From Janthinobacterium sp. PAMC25594 (lineage in GTDB: Bacteria; Pseudomonadota; Gammaproteobacteria; Burkholderiales; Burkholderiaceae_D), in NCBI RefSeq assembly GCF_019443505.1, contig NZ_CP080377.1:1302001-1366000 (forward strand): a stretch of 64,000 nt of DNA, read 5' to 3'. Below the pieces are notes generated by a model, which saw only the letters and a list, made by a program, of their open reading frames with translations, searched no databases and had not been told where the DNA came from. Made by a program: the position numbers and the translations under genes. Shown in pieces: positions 40,724-50,293 of this stretch. The stretch's first letter is position 1, and the number at the start of each line of letters is the position of its first letter.

Positions 40724-41545
40724 CTACAGCAGCAGCACTGTGGCCTGCTCGGGCAGGACGACGCGGTAGTGTCCCGGGTATTTGTCTTCGCCGTCGAAAA
40801 TCTTGCAAAACACGGGCTGATTGATGTCGTTGACGGCCGGCTCATTCATGGGCAAGGTGGCGATCATTTGCTCGCCATCCATCAGCTGCAAGGCACTGCC
40901 CCGCTCGGTCGCGCAAAAGGCCAGCGATTGCACATCGCTGGCGAACGGCCGCTTGTACCACGGCGTGATGGCCCGCACGGCGCGACGGGCGTCGCGCAAG
41001 ACTTGCCCCACGCGCGTGACATTCCACGCATCGCGCGCCACGGACGGCTGGAGCACGATATTTGCCGTCAGCTCGCCCCTGCCCTTGTTCACCAGGAAAA
41101 TGCCATCCTGCGCGGCGATGTCGTCGTTGAGCGGCACGACAAACACGCCGCCGGCGGATACCTTGATCGGCACGGGAGCGCCATTGCCTTGCAGGGCCAC
41201 GCGCACATCGTCGATGGTGGCGCTGAGCTTGGCGGGAATCAGGCGCAGGGCCATGACCACGCTGCCGCTCGACACTTGCCACACTTTCCTGGCCGTCAGA
41301 TAACTCTCGCGGTACGCCGTGAAACGGATGCGCGGCGCCTTGGCGTCGCTGTTGGCCGTGACCGTCACCGTTTGCGGGGGCAAGGCGTCCTCCGCTGGCG
41401 CAACGGGCGGCGGCACGGCATCGGTAACAGGCGGCACGCTGGCGCTCTGCAGCGGCGCGGGAACAGCCGGCGGCGGCGCGTGTTCCTGGGCCTGGCCCAG
41501 CGACACGACACACAACCATCCGGCACAAGCGATCCATGTACGCAT
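40724..41545 (-). CDS. Secreted protein of unknown function with a proline-rich linker
   Basis: A 273-residue protein with an N-terminal signal peptide (residues 1-19, ending SLGQA) followed by a Pro/Ala-rich linker (residues 20-58). The C-terminal part has alternating beta-strand segments and cysteines near residues 205 and 250, suggesting a periplasmic domain with a disulfide. I do not recognise the family. It converges on the hemerythrin gene and is upstream of the iron-controlled receptor region. Exact substrate or partner cannot be named. Confidence 0.7.
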   Translation of the reverse strand: MRTWIACAGWLCVVSLGQAQEHAPPPAVPAPLQSASVPPVTDAVPPPVAPAEDALPPQTVTVTANSDAKAPRIRFTAYRESYLTARKVWQVSSGSVVMALRLIPAKLSATIDDVRVALQGNGAPVPIKVSAGGVFVVPLNDDIAAQDGIFLVNKGRGELTANIVLQPSVARDAWNVTRVGQVLRDARRAVRAITPWYKRPFASDVQSLAFCATERGSALQLMDGEQMIATLPMNEPAVNDINQPVFCKIFDGEDKYPGHYRVVLPEQATVLLL

Positions 41546-41865
41546 GCATTTCTTTCAATGAGGAAAATATTTTGTCAGCCCCGACATTATCGCAGAAGCC
41601 AGCCTGCGCGTCGCTCCGGGTCCGCCGCACTCTGTGGCGCACACGCTTGATTATTTGGCAAATACCACCTATATTGATAATGATTCTTATTCACGAAAGT
41701 GAGTGGAATCGCGCGCCTTTCTTTTCCACTGCCCGACCGCGCCGGGCCTTGCGGTGGAACTGCTATCCAAGCCAGACCACGGGCCAGCGTCATGCCATCC
41801 CCCCAGCTACTGCGCACCTCGCCAGACGAGATAGGAACACACACGACTAAAAATACTCCAGGAAA
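41546..41865 (+). promoter_or_regulatory. Upstream region of the siderophore receptor with a Fur box
   Basis: GATAATGATTCTTATTCAC at 41676-41694 matches the 19-base Fur consensus at about 15 positions. It lies 172 bases before the receptor start. The rest of this 320-base stretch contains no convincing gene. Repression by iron-loaded Fur is inferred. Confidence 0.75.
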
Positions 41866-44103
41866 ATGATGCAATCGACCACCGCCTTCCCTTCTTCGCG
41901 CCAGCCCGCCTTGCGCCCCCTGCCCCGTTTATTACACATCAGCCTGCTTAGCCTTGCCGCTGGCGTGGCCCTGCCGGCACAGGCCGCCGATGCCGCCGCG
42001 GCCGACGTGACCATGCCGGCCGTCACCGTGACAGGCCAGTCGACAGCGACGACGGAAGGCACGCAATCGTACACGGCAGGCGAAACGCGCAGCGCCACGC
42101 GCATGGACCTGTCCCTGCGCGAAACGCCGCAATCGGTCAGCGTGATCACGCGCCAGCTGCTCGACGACCTGGGCGCCGTGCGCCTGGACCAGGCGCTGGC
42201 GCAGACGACGGGCATCCAGGTGAACCAGAACGACACGGAACGCACGACGTTTAGTGCGCGCGGCTTCGGCATCAACAATATCCATATCGATGGCATGGCG
42301 CGCGGCGGCAATGCGCCATTGCAAGACACCATCCTGTACGACCGCATCGAGGTCGTGCGCGGCGCCACCGGCCTGATGGGCGGCAAAGGCGACCCGTCGG
42401 CCACCATCAACATGATACGCAAGCGGCCGACGAAGGAATTCCAGGCCAGCGCCGGCCTCATCATGGGCCGCTGGGATGACCAGCGCGTCGAAGCCGACCT
42501 CTCCACGCCGCTGAACGCGCAGGGCAGCGTGCGCGCACGCACGGCCCTGGCCTGGCAAAAACGCGATTCCTACCTGGACATGTACCACGAACGCAAGACG
42601 GTCGGCATGCTCATCCTTGAGGCGGACTTGCGTCCCGGCACCCTGCTGACGGCCGGCGTCGACTTCCAGGACAACCAGCCCACAGGCGCCACCTGGGGCG
42701 CCGTGCCCTACTGGAACGCGGACGGCAGCCTGGCCAACTTGCCGCGCAACACCAGCTGGACGGCGCCATGGAGCACCTGGGCCAACAAGCAGCACACGGT
42801 ATTCACGTCGCTGGACCAGCGCCTGCCCGGCAACTGGAATCTGCACCTCGGCTATGCGCGCACGGAAAGCACGAACCACACCACCGTTCTCTATGCGGGC
42901 AAAGGTTATCCCGATCCCGCCACCGGCAAAGGCATGGAACTGTGGACGGGCGCCTGGGGTGCAGGCAAAAAGAACAGCGACAATTTCGACATTTACGCCA
43001 GCGGGCCGTTTACCTTGCTGGGACGCAAGCATACAGCCATCGTCGGCTGGAATGGCAATAACGCCCAGGACAATTCGATAGGCGGCAAGGCGAAAATCAA
43101 TTATGAACCTTTGGTCCCTGATTACCGCAGCTGGACGGGCAACATTCCCCGCCCCGTGTTCCACCCGGACGGCTCGCACACGGAAACCGTGACGCGCCTG
43201 GCGGGCGGCTATGTGGCCACGCGTTTGAGCCTGGCCGACCCGCTGCATGTGATCATCGGCGCGCGCAGCAGTACTTACCGCACGGAAAGGCGCAACTACA
43301 ACACGCAAGGCGTGCACACGAACAGCAGTAACTTTGTGGAAACGCGCAATGAAGTCACGCCGTACGTGGGCGCCGTGTTCGACATCAACAAGCAGTATTC
43401 GGCCTACGCCAGCTTCACGCAGCTGTTCAATCCGCAATCGAGCAAGGACCGCAACAACCAGTTCCTGGCGCCGGAAACGGGCGACAATGCGGAACTGGGC
43501 ATCAAGGGCGAATTCTATGAAGGCAAGCTGAACGCGTCGGCCGCCCTGTTCCACACGAAGAAAAAGAACCTGGCGGAACTGGACCGCACGGTACCGCCCG
43601 GCTTTCTGCTGCCCGACGGTGGCCAGGCCATGGTGGCCAATGGCGCCGGCGTGACGGCCAAGGGCGTCGAGTTCGACGTTTCCGGCCAGTTATCTCCCGG
43701 CTGGGAAGCGAGCGGCGGCTATACCTATCTGCACGCGGCCGAGGCTGATGGCCGCCGCGCCGCCACCACGCAGCCGCGCCATTTGCTGCGCCTGGCTACC
43801 AGCTACCGCTTCGACGGCCGCCTGGCAGGGCTGAAAGCGGGCGCCAGCATGACGGCGCAAAGCGCCATCTACAGCGAATCGTGGTACGGCCACCCGCCAT
43901 CGGGCGAGATGACGAATATCCCGCAAGCGGGCTATGCACTGGTCAACGCCATGGCCAGCTATGCCATCAACCGCCACGCCAGCGTGCAGCTGAACGTGAA
44001 TAACTTGCTCGATAAGAAATACTACCGCACCATAGGCTTCTACGACAGCGTGTTCTGGGGCGAACCGCGCAACATCAGCCTGGCCGTGCGCACGGCGTTT
44101 TAA
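41866..44103 (+). CDS. TonB-dependent siderophore receptor
   Basis: A 745-residue outer-membrane receptor. The signal peptide ends near residue 36 (ALPAQA). The plug domain is next, with MPAVTVTGQ as the likely TonB box and RETPQSVSVITRQLLDDLG as the classic plug start. The beta-barrel fills the rest, ending RNISLAVRTAF with a terminal Phe. The fold belongs to the ferric-siderophore (FhuA/FpvA-like) group. ATGATG at 41866 gives two possible starts, the second (41869) having better spacing from CCAGGA. A Fur box lies at 41676-41694. The siderophore is not known, and no periplasmic or ABC uptake genes are adjacent. Confidence 0.93.
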   Translation: MMQSTTAFPSSRQPALRPLPRLLHISLLSLAAGVALPAQAADAAAADVTMPAVTVTGQSTATTEGTQSYTAGETRSATRMDLSLRETPQSVSVITRQLLDDLGAVRLDQALAQTTGIQVNQNDTERTTFSARGFGINNIHIDGMARGGNAPLQDTILYDRIEVVRGATGLMGGKGDPSATINMIRKRPTKEFQASAGLIMGRWDDQRVEADLSTPLNAQGSVRARTALAWQKRDSYLDMYHERKTVGMLILEADLRPGTLLTAGVDFQDNQPTGATWGAVPYWNADGSLANLPRNTSWTAPWSTWANKQHTVFTSLDQRLPGNWNLHLGYARTESTNHTTVLYAGKGYPDPATGKGMELWTGAWGAGKKNSDNFDIYASGPFTLLGRKHTAIVGWNGNNAQDNSIGGKAKINYEPLVPDYRSWTGNIPRPVFHPDGSHTETVTRLAGGYVATRLSLADPLHVIIGARSSTYRTERRNYNTQGVHTNSSNFVETRNEVTPYVGAVFDINKQYSAYASFTQLFNPQSSKDRNNQFLAPETGDNAELGIKGEFYEGKLNASAALFHTKKKNLAELDRTVPPGFLLPDGGQAMVANGAGVTAKGVEFDVSGQLSPGWEASGGYTYLHAAEADGRRAATTQPRHLLRLATSYRFDGRLAGLKAGASMTAQSAIYSESWYGHPPSGEMTNIPQAGYALVNAMASYAINRHASVQLNVNNLLDKKYYRTIGFYDSVFWGEPRNISLAVRTAF

Positions 44104-44849
44104 GCACGCCAGTGCGCGGGTGCCGGCAAGGTAAAGCCATGCAGCAAGGGCCCGCCCGCGGGCGCCAGCACGGCGGCGGTGACGTGTTCGAACGCGCGCT
44201 GGCCCGCCGGCAAATCGCTGGCGAGCAGGCGCAAGGCCCCGTCCAGTTGCCCGGCGATGGCCGCGTCAAATGCCTGCAGGCGACGGAACAGATGCTTGCC
44301 GCCGCCGCTCCATTCGCCGGCCGCGCGCAGGTGCAGGTCGGCCAGCGCTTCGTACAGCTGGCAAGCGACGGCCAGCGCCTCGCCCGGGTGCCGGCTGTCG
44401 ACCAGGTCTTCCAGCGCGGTGGTGATGGCGTAGCGCCGGCGCTGCAGGTTCTCCGCGTCGAGCAAGGGCGGCCCGGCCGTGTTGATGGCGTGCGCCAGCG
44501 CGTGCAGCCGGGTGCAGGCGTCGCTGGCAGCGACGATGTTTTCCCCTTCCACCACCATCCTCGCCAGCGGCACCGAGCCTCCCGGTGCATCCATTTCCTT
44601 GCAAAAATACGTGAATGTGGCCAGGTCGTGCGCGAACAGTTCCACCGTGCGTCCTTCGGCCACGATGGTCGAGCGCCAGGCGCAGTCGACGTGTTCGAAC
44701 AGCAGCAGCAAATCGATATCGGAAGTGGGCGTCTGCCGGCCCGTGGCAAACGAGCCGCCGATGATGGCCGCCACAGCCGTGGGATAGTGTTCCTGCACCA
44801 GCCGCACGGCGATCGCGCGGATAGCGTCATAGGTGGGGATCGTCGTCAA
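44100..44849 (-). CDS. Nucleotidyltransferase domain protein
   Basis: A 249-residue protein with a pol-beta-type nucleotidyltransferase motif: GGSFATGRQTPTSDIDLLLL at about residues 31-50, where GGS and the DxD pair bind the nucleotide and metal. The C-terminal part is helical. Many such proteins are toxins (MNT), antibiotic-modifying enzymes or uncharacterised. It overlaps the receptor stop by four bases in convergent orientation. A HEPN partner gene is not seen. The ATG at 44849 is the first credible start. Confidence 0.8.
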   Translation of the reverse strand: MTTIPTYDAIRAIAVRLVQEHYPTAVAAIIGGSFATGRQTPTSDIDLLLLFEHVDCAWRSTIVAEGRTVELFAHDLATFTYFCKEMDAPGGSVPLARMVVEGENIVAASDACTRLHALAHAINTAGPPLLDAENLQRRRYAITTALEDLVDSRHPGEALAVACQLYEALADLHLRAAGEWSGGGKHLFRRLQAFDAAIAGQLDGALRLLASDLPAGQRAFEHVTAAVLAPAGGPLLHGFTLPAPAHWRA

Positions 44850-44943
44850 AGCCAGTGCTCCATGCCGAAAAACGCTATCCTACCTGCAATATGCATGCGG
44901 CCGCCAGCCTGCTACACTGGCGCTCTCCGATCAAGGAACCAAC

Positions 44944-45510
44944 ATGGAATACGACTGCATCGTGGTGCCCTCGCCCGTGGGCGAGCTGACGCTGGTGGCG
45001 CGCGGCGCGGCGCTGGCCGCGATTTTGTGGGAAAACGACAAGCCCAACCGCGTGCGCCTGGGCGCGATGCGCGTCGATGACGGTTGCGCCGTGCTGCTGG
45101 AAACGGCGCGCCAGCTGGTGGAATATTTCGCCGGCACGCGCCAGCAATTCGACGTGCCGCTCGATTTTGCCGGCACGCCATTCCAGCAGGAAGTCTGGCG
45201 CGCGCTGCTGACGATACCGTACGGCCAGACGCGCAGCTATGGCGAGATCGCGCGCCAGATCGGCCGCCCCGCCGCCGTGCGCGCCGTGGGCGCCGCCAAC
45301 GGCAAGAATCCCATTTCCATCATCGCCCCCTGCCACCGCGTCATCGGCGCCACGGGCGAGTTGACGGGCTTTGCGGGCGGCCTGCATGCGAAGGAAACGT
45401 TATTGGCGCTGGAAGGTATTTCCTTGTCCAGCGACCGCGAAGCGCTGAAAACGGGCCACGCCCGCCGCCGCGCCGTGCACATCGATACGGCGCAAGGCTG
45501 TTTATTTTAG
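44944..45510 (+). CDS. ogt: Methylated-DNA-[protein]-cysteine S-methyltransferase
   Basis: A 188-residue DNA repair protein that removes alkyl groups from O6-alkylguanine onto its own cysteine. The active-site motif PCHRVIG is near residue 135, and the DNA-binding region around TRSYGEIARQIGRPAAVRAVG precedes it. The ATG at 44944 follows AAGGA; an open frame to 44833 is an overrun. The size matches the Ogt form without the AdaA/AdaC domains. It is divergent from the nucleotidyltransferase gene and reads toward DUF1294. Extra C-terminal residues after ALEGI are a little longer than usual. Confidence 0.93.
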   Translation: MEYDCIVVPSPVGELTLVARGAALAAILWENDKPNRVRLGAMRVDDGCAVLLETARQLVEYFAGTRQQFDVPLDFAGTPFQQEVWRALLTIPYGQTRSYGEIARQIGRPAAVRAVGAANGKNPISIIAPCHRVIGATGELTGFAGGLHAKETLLALEGISLSSDREALKTGHARRRAVHIDTAQGCLF

Positions 45511-45568
45511 GCGGCGGCATCATTCCCCGTGTGGGATACTCACGCCCTCGCTCAAAACCACACATCCT

Positions 45569-45943
45569 ATGCCCTACCTTGTCATCCTGTTCTTTGTCGT
45601 ACTGTATTTACTGGCCACGTTCTTTTTCCACATCCCCGTCCTGGTCGCCCTCGTGTATGGCGTGCTGAGCCTGAGCTGCTTCGTTGCCTATGCGATCGAC
45701 AAGTCGGCCGCCAAACAGGGACGCTGGCGCACCTCGGAACGCACCTTGCTGCTGTTGGGACTGCTATGCGGCTGGCCGGGCGCCGTGCTGGCGCAGCAAT
45801 GGCTGCGCCACAAGTCCAGCAAGCGTTCGTTCCGCGTGCTGTTCTGGATCACGGTCGCCCTCAATATCGGCGCTTTCGTATATTTCAGCATGCATTACGC
45901 GGCGCCCGATATCGGCACGGACGTCGCGCCGATCGAGCTGTAA
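45569..45943 (+). CDS. DUF1294 family membrane protein
   Basis: A 124-residue inner-membrane protein with four hydrophobic segments (around residues 5-21, 25-42, 62-78 and 91-107). The segment between, with AYAIDKSAAKQGRWRTSERTL and GLLCGWPGAVLAQQ, is the DUF1294 signature. The function is unknown. It starts 58 bases after ogt on the same strand and may be cotranscribed. In other bacteria this domain is sometimes fused to a cold-shock domain; here it stands alone. Confidence 0.88.
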   Translation: MPYLVILFFVVLYLLATFFFHIPVLVALVYGVLSLSCFVAYAIDKSAAKQGRWRTSERTLLLLGLLCGWPGAVLAQQWLRHKSSKRSFRVLFWITVALNIGAFVYFSMHYAAPDIGTDVAPIEL

Positions 45944-45958
45944 AAACTGTCCTGCCCT

Positions 45959-46687
45959 TCACTCGCCCAGCAGGCGCAGCGACTCCAGCCAGTCCGCCTT
46001 CCATTCGCGCAGCAACGGTTGCGTGGCGAACGCCTTCTTCAGGTGCGCCATCGGCACGCGATGCACGTCGTGCAAGCCGAACGCCAGGGTCACCGGATGC
46101 CACAGGTGGCTGTTCTTGCCGCCGCGTGAATTCTTGCGCACGCGCGCGCCATCGTCGCCAAAGATGCCCACGCCGCTGGCCATGCCCTTGTCCAGGTCGA
46201 CCTTGCCCACGCCGGCAAAGGCAAGCAAAATCTGCTCGCGTCCCAGGCCCTTCAGGGCGCTGGGCAAGACAAACGGCGCTGCCTTGTCAGCTCCGGCTTC
46301 CGGCTCGGCCGGCTGCGGGTGCTGCAACTCCTTGAGCAAGCGCAACAGATCGCGCTCCTGGAAGTGCAAGCCGTCCAGCGGCACGCGCAAGCCCTGCCCT
46401 TTCAGTTCGATGGGAAGATTGCCCGAATCGCGCGTAAAACGCAGCCACACGTCGTCCGCGCCCGAAGCCAGGTGCTGCTTGTCCTCGATAAACACGACGG
46501 GCGCCGCATAGCGCGTCACGCCATCATGGAACAGCTCGGCCCAGGCGTCGCTGTAATCGAGCCAGACATATGGCAAGCCGCCCTGCTCGAGCAGGCGCGC
46601 CAGGGTCCACGGCGTGCCCGTCTGTTGTGCCAGCCAGGCACAGGCGTCAAAGGCGGTGGCGCGGTACGGCAAAGGAAGGGAAGTCAT
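45959..46687 (-). CDS. Conserved hypothetical protein
   Basis: A 242-residue cytosolic protein I do not recognise. The N-terminal 100 residues include ACAWLAQQTGTPWTLARLLE and GGLPYVWLDYSD, which may be a helix-turn-helix-like module, and the C-terminal part contains a Gly-rich basic stretch RKNSRGGKNSHLWHP. The ATG at 46687 is preferred; a longer frame to 46936 would cover the small gene at 46847 and lacks a ribosome site. It converges on DUF1294 with 15 bases between. No function is suggested. Confidence 0.65.
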   Translation of the reverse strand: MTSLPLPYRATAFDACAWLAQQTGTPWTLARLLEQGGLPYVWLDYSDAWAELFHDGVTRYAAPVVFIEDKQHLASGADDVWLRFTRDSGNLPIELKGQGLRVPLDGLHFQERDLLRLLKELQHPQPAEPEAGADKAAPFVLPSALKGLGREQILLAFAGVGKVDLDKGMASGVGIFGDDGARVRKNSRGGKNSHLWHPVTLAFGLHDVHRVPMAHLKKAFATQPLLREWKADWLESLRLLGE

Positions 46688-46846
46688 GGCGGTTCCGTCG
46701 ATAAAAGTGGAGCGCAGTGTAGCAGACGCCGCCATCCTCCCCTTGGGCAGGCGCAGCGGGCGCGCTGCGCGATGTGCTAGGATGGAAACATCAGCACGTG
46801 CCACGACCATTCCGGCCGGGTGGCACACCACCGCAAGGGGATGACC

Positions 46847-47029
46847 ATGCATTCGAGCACCAACGCCGCCACCACGCCCGCCCCGCCACCGGAGCGCGAT
46901 TCGCCCACGCCGGCCAGCGAAAGCCATGCCGAGCAAGCGCTGGATGAAGCGCTGAAGGAAAGCTTTCCGGCCAGCGATCCGATTGCCATTGCCATCCCCA
47001 AGCCGGTCAGCAAGACGCCAGCAGTTTAA
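46847..47029 (+). CDS. Small conserved protein with a [13 protein letters not shown] motif
   Basis: A 60-residue protein; the C-terminal half carries [17 protein letters not shown], a motif shared by many short proteobacterial proteins of unknown function. The first half is disordered and rich in Ala, Pro and Ser. AAGGGG lies six bases before the ATG at 46847; an ATG at 46841 abuts the ribosome site. Its 3' end overlaps the chemoreceptor gene by 23 bases in convergent orientation. Confidence 0.7.
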   Translation: MHSSTNAATTPAPPPERDSPTPASESHAEQALDEALKESFPASDPIAIAIPKPVSKTPAV

Positions 47030-48571
47030 ACACGCGCACGTCCTGCATCATACTGTTCGCCTGCTCCTGCATGCTGGCCGCTGCCGCCGCTGCCTGCTCG
47101 ACCAGGGCGGCATTCTGCTGGGTCACAGCATCCATCTGACTGATGGCCTGATTCACCTGTTTGATGCCGTCGCTTTGTTCGTGGCTGGCGACGGCGATTT
47201 CCCCCATGATGCCCGCCACCTGCTGCACAGAGGAGACGATTTTCTGCATCGTGCCGCCCGCTTCATCGGCCAGATTACTGCCAAGCTCGACTTTTTCGAC
47301 CGACTCGGCAATCAGCTGCTTGATCTCTTTGGCGGCGCTGGCGGAACGCTGCGCCAGGGCGCGCACCTCCGATGCGACGACGGCAAAACCGCGCCCCAGT
47401 TCACCGGCGCGCGCCGCTTCGACAGCCGCGTTCAGGGCCAGAATATTGGTCTGAAACGCTATGCCATCGATCACGGAAATGATCTCGACGATACGCTTCG
47501 AGCATCCTTGATCGATACCATGGTCGCGACGACACGCTCAACCACTTTCCCGCCCTGCAGCGCGACCGCTGACGCCGACAAAACCAGTTGATTGGCTTGC
47601 TGGGCGCTTTCGGCATTCTGCTGGACGGTGCTGGTTAACTGCTGCATCGCCGACGACGTTTGCTCCAGTGCACCGGCCTGTGCCTCCGTTCTGGCCGAGA
47701 GGTCCATATTTCCTGCAGCAATTTCCTGCGAGGCAGTCGAAATGGTTTCAGTCCCGCCACGCACACGCCCCACCGTATGACGCAGGCTCTCCGTCATGCT
47801 TTTCAGAGCACTCATCAATTCGCCTGGCTCGTCGCGATAGTCGGTCGCGATTTGGCTGCGCAGGTCACCGGAAGCGACAATGCGGGCCACCTTCACGGCA
47901 TCCTGCAGTGGCCTGGTAATACTCTTGCTAATGAGCACAGCCACCGCAATCCCAATGCCCAGCGAGAGCAGCAGTATCGCCAACAGCAAGCTGCTCGCCA
48001 CCGTGATGCGCGCGCCCGACTCCGCTTCGGTCGCCGACGCGCGTTGGGTGGTCACCTCTACCAGTTGCTTGATGGCCTGCAGATGCTGGGTGTAACTGAT
48101 CGTCATTTCTTTCATCGCAGCAGTAGCGCCAGCCTTATCCTGCGCCTCTATTGCGGGGATGAACTGTTGCAGTGCCGTCGTATAGAAGGCCTGTGCCGGC
48201 GCATGCGCCTTGTTCAGCAACAGCCCGGCGATATCGGCATCCAGTGTCGCGCCCTTCCAGAATGCATGGCGCTCATCGTAATCATGTTTGAGCGTTTTAA
48301 ATTGTGCGATCAACTGCGCCTGTTCGGCACGATCCTCGGTCGCCAGCAGCTGAAAACTGACCAGATAGGATTCCAGTATGTACTCCGGCGGTGGCAACAC
48401 GTCCGCAATCAGATCCTTGCTTTGCACAATTTTCTGATAGACCGGACCGTTCACTTTCCATTCTTGCAGAGTCTTGAACGACCATAGGCCATAGAGGATG
48501 AAGCCGGCTGAAAAGATCACAATCAGCACAGCTAAACGGTGCGATAGTTTGAGTACTCGTAACATATTCAT
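47007..48571 (-). pseudogene. Methyl-accepting chemotaxis protein gene with a one-base frameshift
   Basis: The 5' part (48571 to about 47503) encodes a transmembrane segment at residues 12-30, a periplasmic four-helix ligand domain, a second transmembrane segment near 190-212, a HAMP region and the start of the signalling domain. The frame then runs into a TGA at 47471. In the next frame the signalling domain continues at once as [19 protein letters not shown] and goes to 47007. One base is missing near 47503, where GAT-GC-TCG would be GAT-NGC-TCG. Restoring it gives a full-length chemoreceptor of about 520 residues. The start at 48571 has AAGGAAAC. A sequencing error is possible. Confidence 0.88.
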
Positions 48572-48907
48572 GATGTTTCCTTATATTAGCTGTGCTTGCA
48601 TCTGGTTCAGCTACGGAGTAACACTGCTCGCGCATGTATGGCAGGCGATCATTCGAAGTCCGATATATGATTAAAACGGTATTTAATTTTTATAAGAGGC
48701 AACTTATTTTACATCGAATTTATGCAAATTCAACGAAAAATTAATTAAATTAACAAAAACAACAAAAATAAAACAAAATACATAAATTTATGTCGTGAAT
48801 CTCTACCCGCATGGCGACGAGTTCTATGTTGCTTGCACAACAAAGCGATCCTTTCTTCAGCGCATTCTTATTGCTGTGATTGCTTTCCGGACATCCGTGA
48901 ACAAGCA
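48572..48907. other. AT-rich intergenic region upstream of the chemoreceptor gene
   Basis: This 336-base stretch holds no credible gene. Its centre (about 48660-48790) is much richer in A and T than the surrounding sequence and contains runs of A and several ATTAATT-type elements, a likely promoter or bend region for the chemoreceptor. Confidence 0.5.
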
Positions 48908-48909
48908 TA

Positions 48910-48960
48910 AAAAAACCCCGCCGGGCAGCGATGGTAAAACCATCGCGCCGGGCGGGGCCA
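48910..48960 (-). terminator. Terminator of the cyd operon
   Basis: On the minus strand a long GC stem (CCCCGCC and GGCGGGG outer arms, GCGATGG and CCATCGC inner arms, four- or five-base loop) is followed by a run of seven T residues. It lies 18 bases beyond the cydX stop and ends the operon. Confidence 0.88.
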
Positions 48961-48977
48961 GTCAAGCCGACACGCGC

Positions 48978-49103
48978 CTACTTCGGCGTGTCACGGTATT
49001 GCTCCGGCGTCGTGTCGCCGTCGGCAATTTCATACCACATCGCATTGAGCACGGCGAACGTCGCCGCCAGCGGAAGACCCAGTATCCAGGCGAAATACCA
49101 CAT
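48978..49103 (-). CDS. cydX: Cytochrome bd oxidase small subunit CydX
   Basis: A 41-residue membrane peptide starting MWYFAWILGLPLAATFAVLN, with one transmembrane segment and a short acidic C-terminus. The MWYFxWILG start and the YE pair after the helix are the CydX/CbdX signature. It binds CydA and stabilises heme b595/d in the oxidase. The ATG at 49103 follows AAGGAAAGGAAC. It lies 22 bases after cydB and before a strong terminator, so it is the last gene of the operon. Confidence 0.9.
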   Translation of the reverse strand: MWYFAWILGLPLAATFAVLNAMWYEIADGDTTPEQYRDTPK

Positions 49104-49125
49104 AGTTAGTTCCTTTCCTTAATTC

Positions 49126-50280
49126 TTAGTAAGCGTGACCGCTGTCGTCCTGGATGGCTTTTGCATCAACCTTGCCCCACAGTACTTTATATACCCAGGT
49201 CGTGTACGCCACGATGAGGGGAATGAAGACGGCCGTGACGACCAGCATGATGAACAGGGTCATGTGGCTGGACGAGGAATCCCACACCGTCAGGCTGGCG
49301 CGCGGGTCGATCGACGAGGGCAGAATGAACGGGAACATGGCCGCGCCCACGCCGAGGATGATGCCGGCGATACTGGCCGCGCTGGCCAGCAAGGCAGGCA
49401 CTTCGCGGCGCGCGCGCAGGAAGGCGAACGCCAGCAAGGGACCCAGCAAGCCTATCGCAGGGGCGATCCAGGTCCACGGATGGGCGGCAAAGTTGAGGAA
49501 CCAGGCGCCCACGTGCACTTCTGCCGTTTTCAGCATGGGGTTCGACGGACCGTCGACCACCACCGTGCTGCTGATGCGGTAGCCATCGACCCACAGCCAC
49601 AGGGCCACGCCGGCCAGCGCATACAGCACGACTGTCGCGATCGCCGCCACGCTGCCGTAGCGGCGCGCACGGTCAGCCACGGCACCATCCGTTTTCAGCT
49701 GCAGCCAGGTGGCGCCGTGCATCACCAGCATGGCCACCGAGACGAGGCCGCACAGCAGGGCGAACGGGTTGAGCAGCGCAAAGAAGGTGCCGTCATAGAA
49801 GATGTGCATGTCTGGCGAGAAACGGAACGGCACGCCTTGCAGCACGTTGCCGATCGCCACGCCGCAGATCAGGGCCGGCACGAAGCCGCCCACGAACAGG
49901 GCCGCATCCCAGCGGGCGCGCCAGCGCGGATCTTCGCGCTTGCTGCGGAACTTGAACGCCACGGGACGCACGATCAGCGCCACCAGGATGACGAACATGG
50001 CCAGGTAAAAGCCCGAGAACGAGACGGCGTACAGCTGCGGCCAGGCGGCAAAGATGGCGCCGCCACCGAGGATCAGCCACACCTGGTTGCCTTCCCACAC
50101 GGGACCGATACTGTTGATGACGACGCGACGTTCCAGGTCCGTCTTGCCGACAAAGGGCAGCAGGATGCCCGTGCCCAGGTCGAAGCCGTCCGTGATGGCA
50201 AAGCCCACCAGCAAGATGCCGATCAGCAGCCACCAGATCAGGCGCAGTGTTTCGTAAGAAATCATTTCATGCAAAATCAT
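49126..50280 (-). CDS. cydB: Cytochrome bd ubiquinol oxidase subunit II
   Basis: A 384-residue inner-membrane subunit of the oxygen-scavenging bd-type quinol oxidase, with about nine transmembrane segments. The segment YETLRLIWWLLIGILLVGF and the NSIGPVWEGNQVWLI loop are the family landmarks. The ATG at 50280 has GGAGG eight bases upstream; an internal ATG at 50265 would match the E. coli N-terminus and cannot be excluded. It follows cydA by 13 bases and precedes cydX. The oxidase pumps no protons but sustains respiration at low oxygen or under copper or nitric oxide stress. Confidence 0.96.
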   Translation of the reverse strand: MILHEMISYETLRLIWWLLIGILLVGFAITDGFDLGTGILLPFVGKTDLERRVVINSIGPVWEGNQVWLILGGGAIFAAWPQLYAVSFSGFYLAMFVILVALIVRPVAFKFRSKREDPRWRARWDAALFVGGFVPALICGVAIGNVLQGVPFRFSPDMHIFYDGTFFALLNPFALLCGLVSVAMLVMHGATWLQLKTDGAVADRARRYGSVAAIATVVLYALAGVALWLWVDGYRISSTVVVDGPSNPMLKTAEVHVGAWFLNFAAHPWTWIAPAIGLLGPLLAFAFLRARREVPALLASAASIAGIILGVGAAMFPFILPSSIDPRASLTVWDSSSSHMTLFIMLVVTAVFIPLIVAYTTWVYKVLWGKVDAKAIQDDSGHAY

Positions 50281-50293
50281 GGTCTGGCCCTCC

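Noticed and set aside
41536..41850. Forward frame of 104 codons before the siderophore receptor
   Set aside because: It lies over the Fur box, has no ribosome site or motif and a composition unlike the real genes.
44100..44849. Nucleotidyltransferase as part of a MNT/HEPN toxin-antitoxin pair
   Set aside because: No HEPN-domain gene is adjacent. The neighbours are the TonB receptor and ogt.
48572..48907. AT-rich stretch as a possible replication origin or horizontally acquired island
   Set aside because: It is only about 130 bases of strongly AT-rich sequence next to a chemoreceptor promoter, with no DnaA-box cluster seen.
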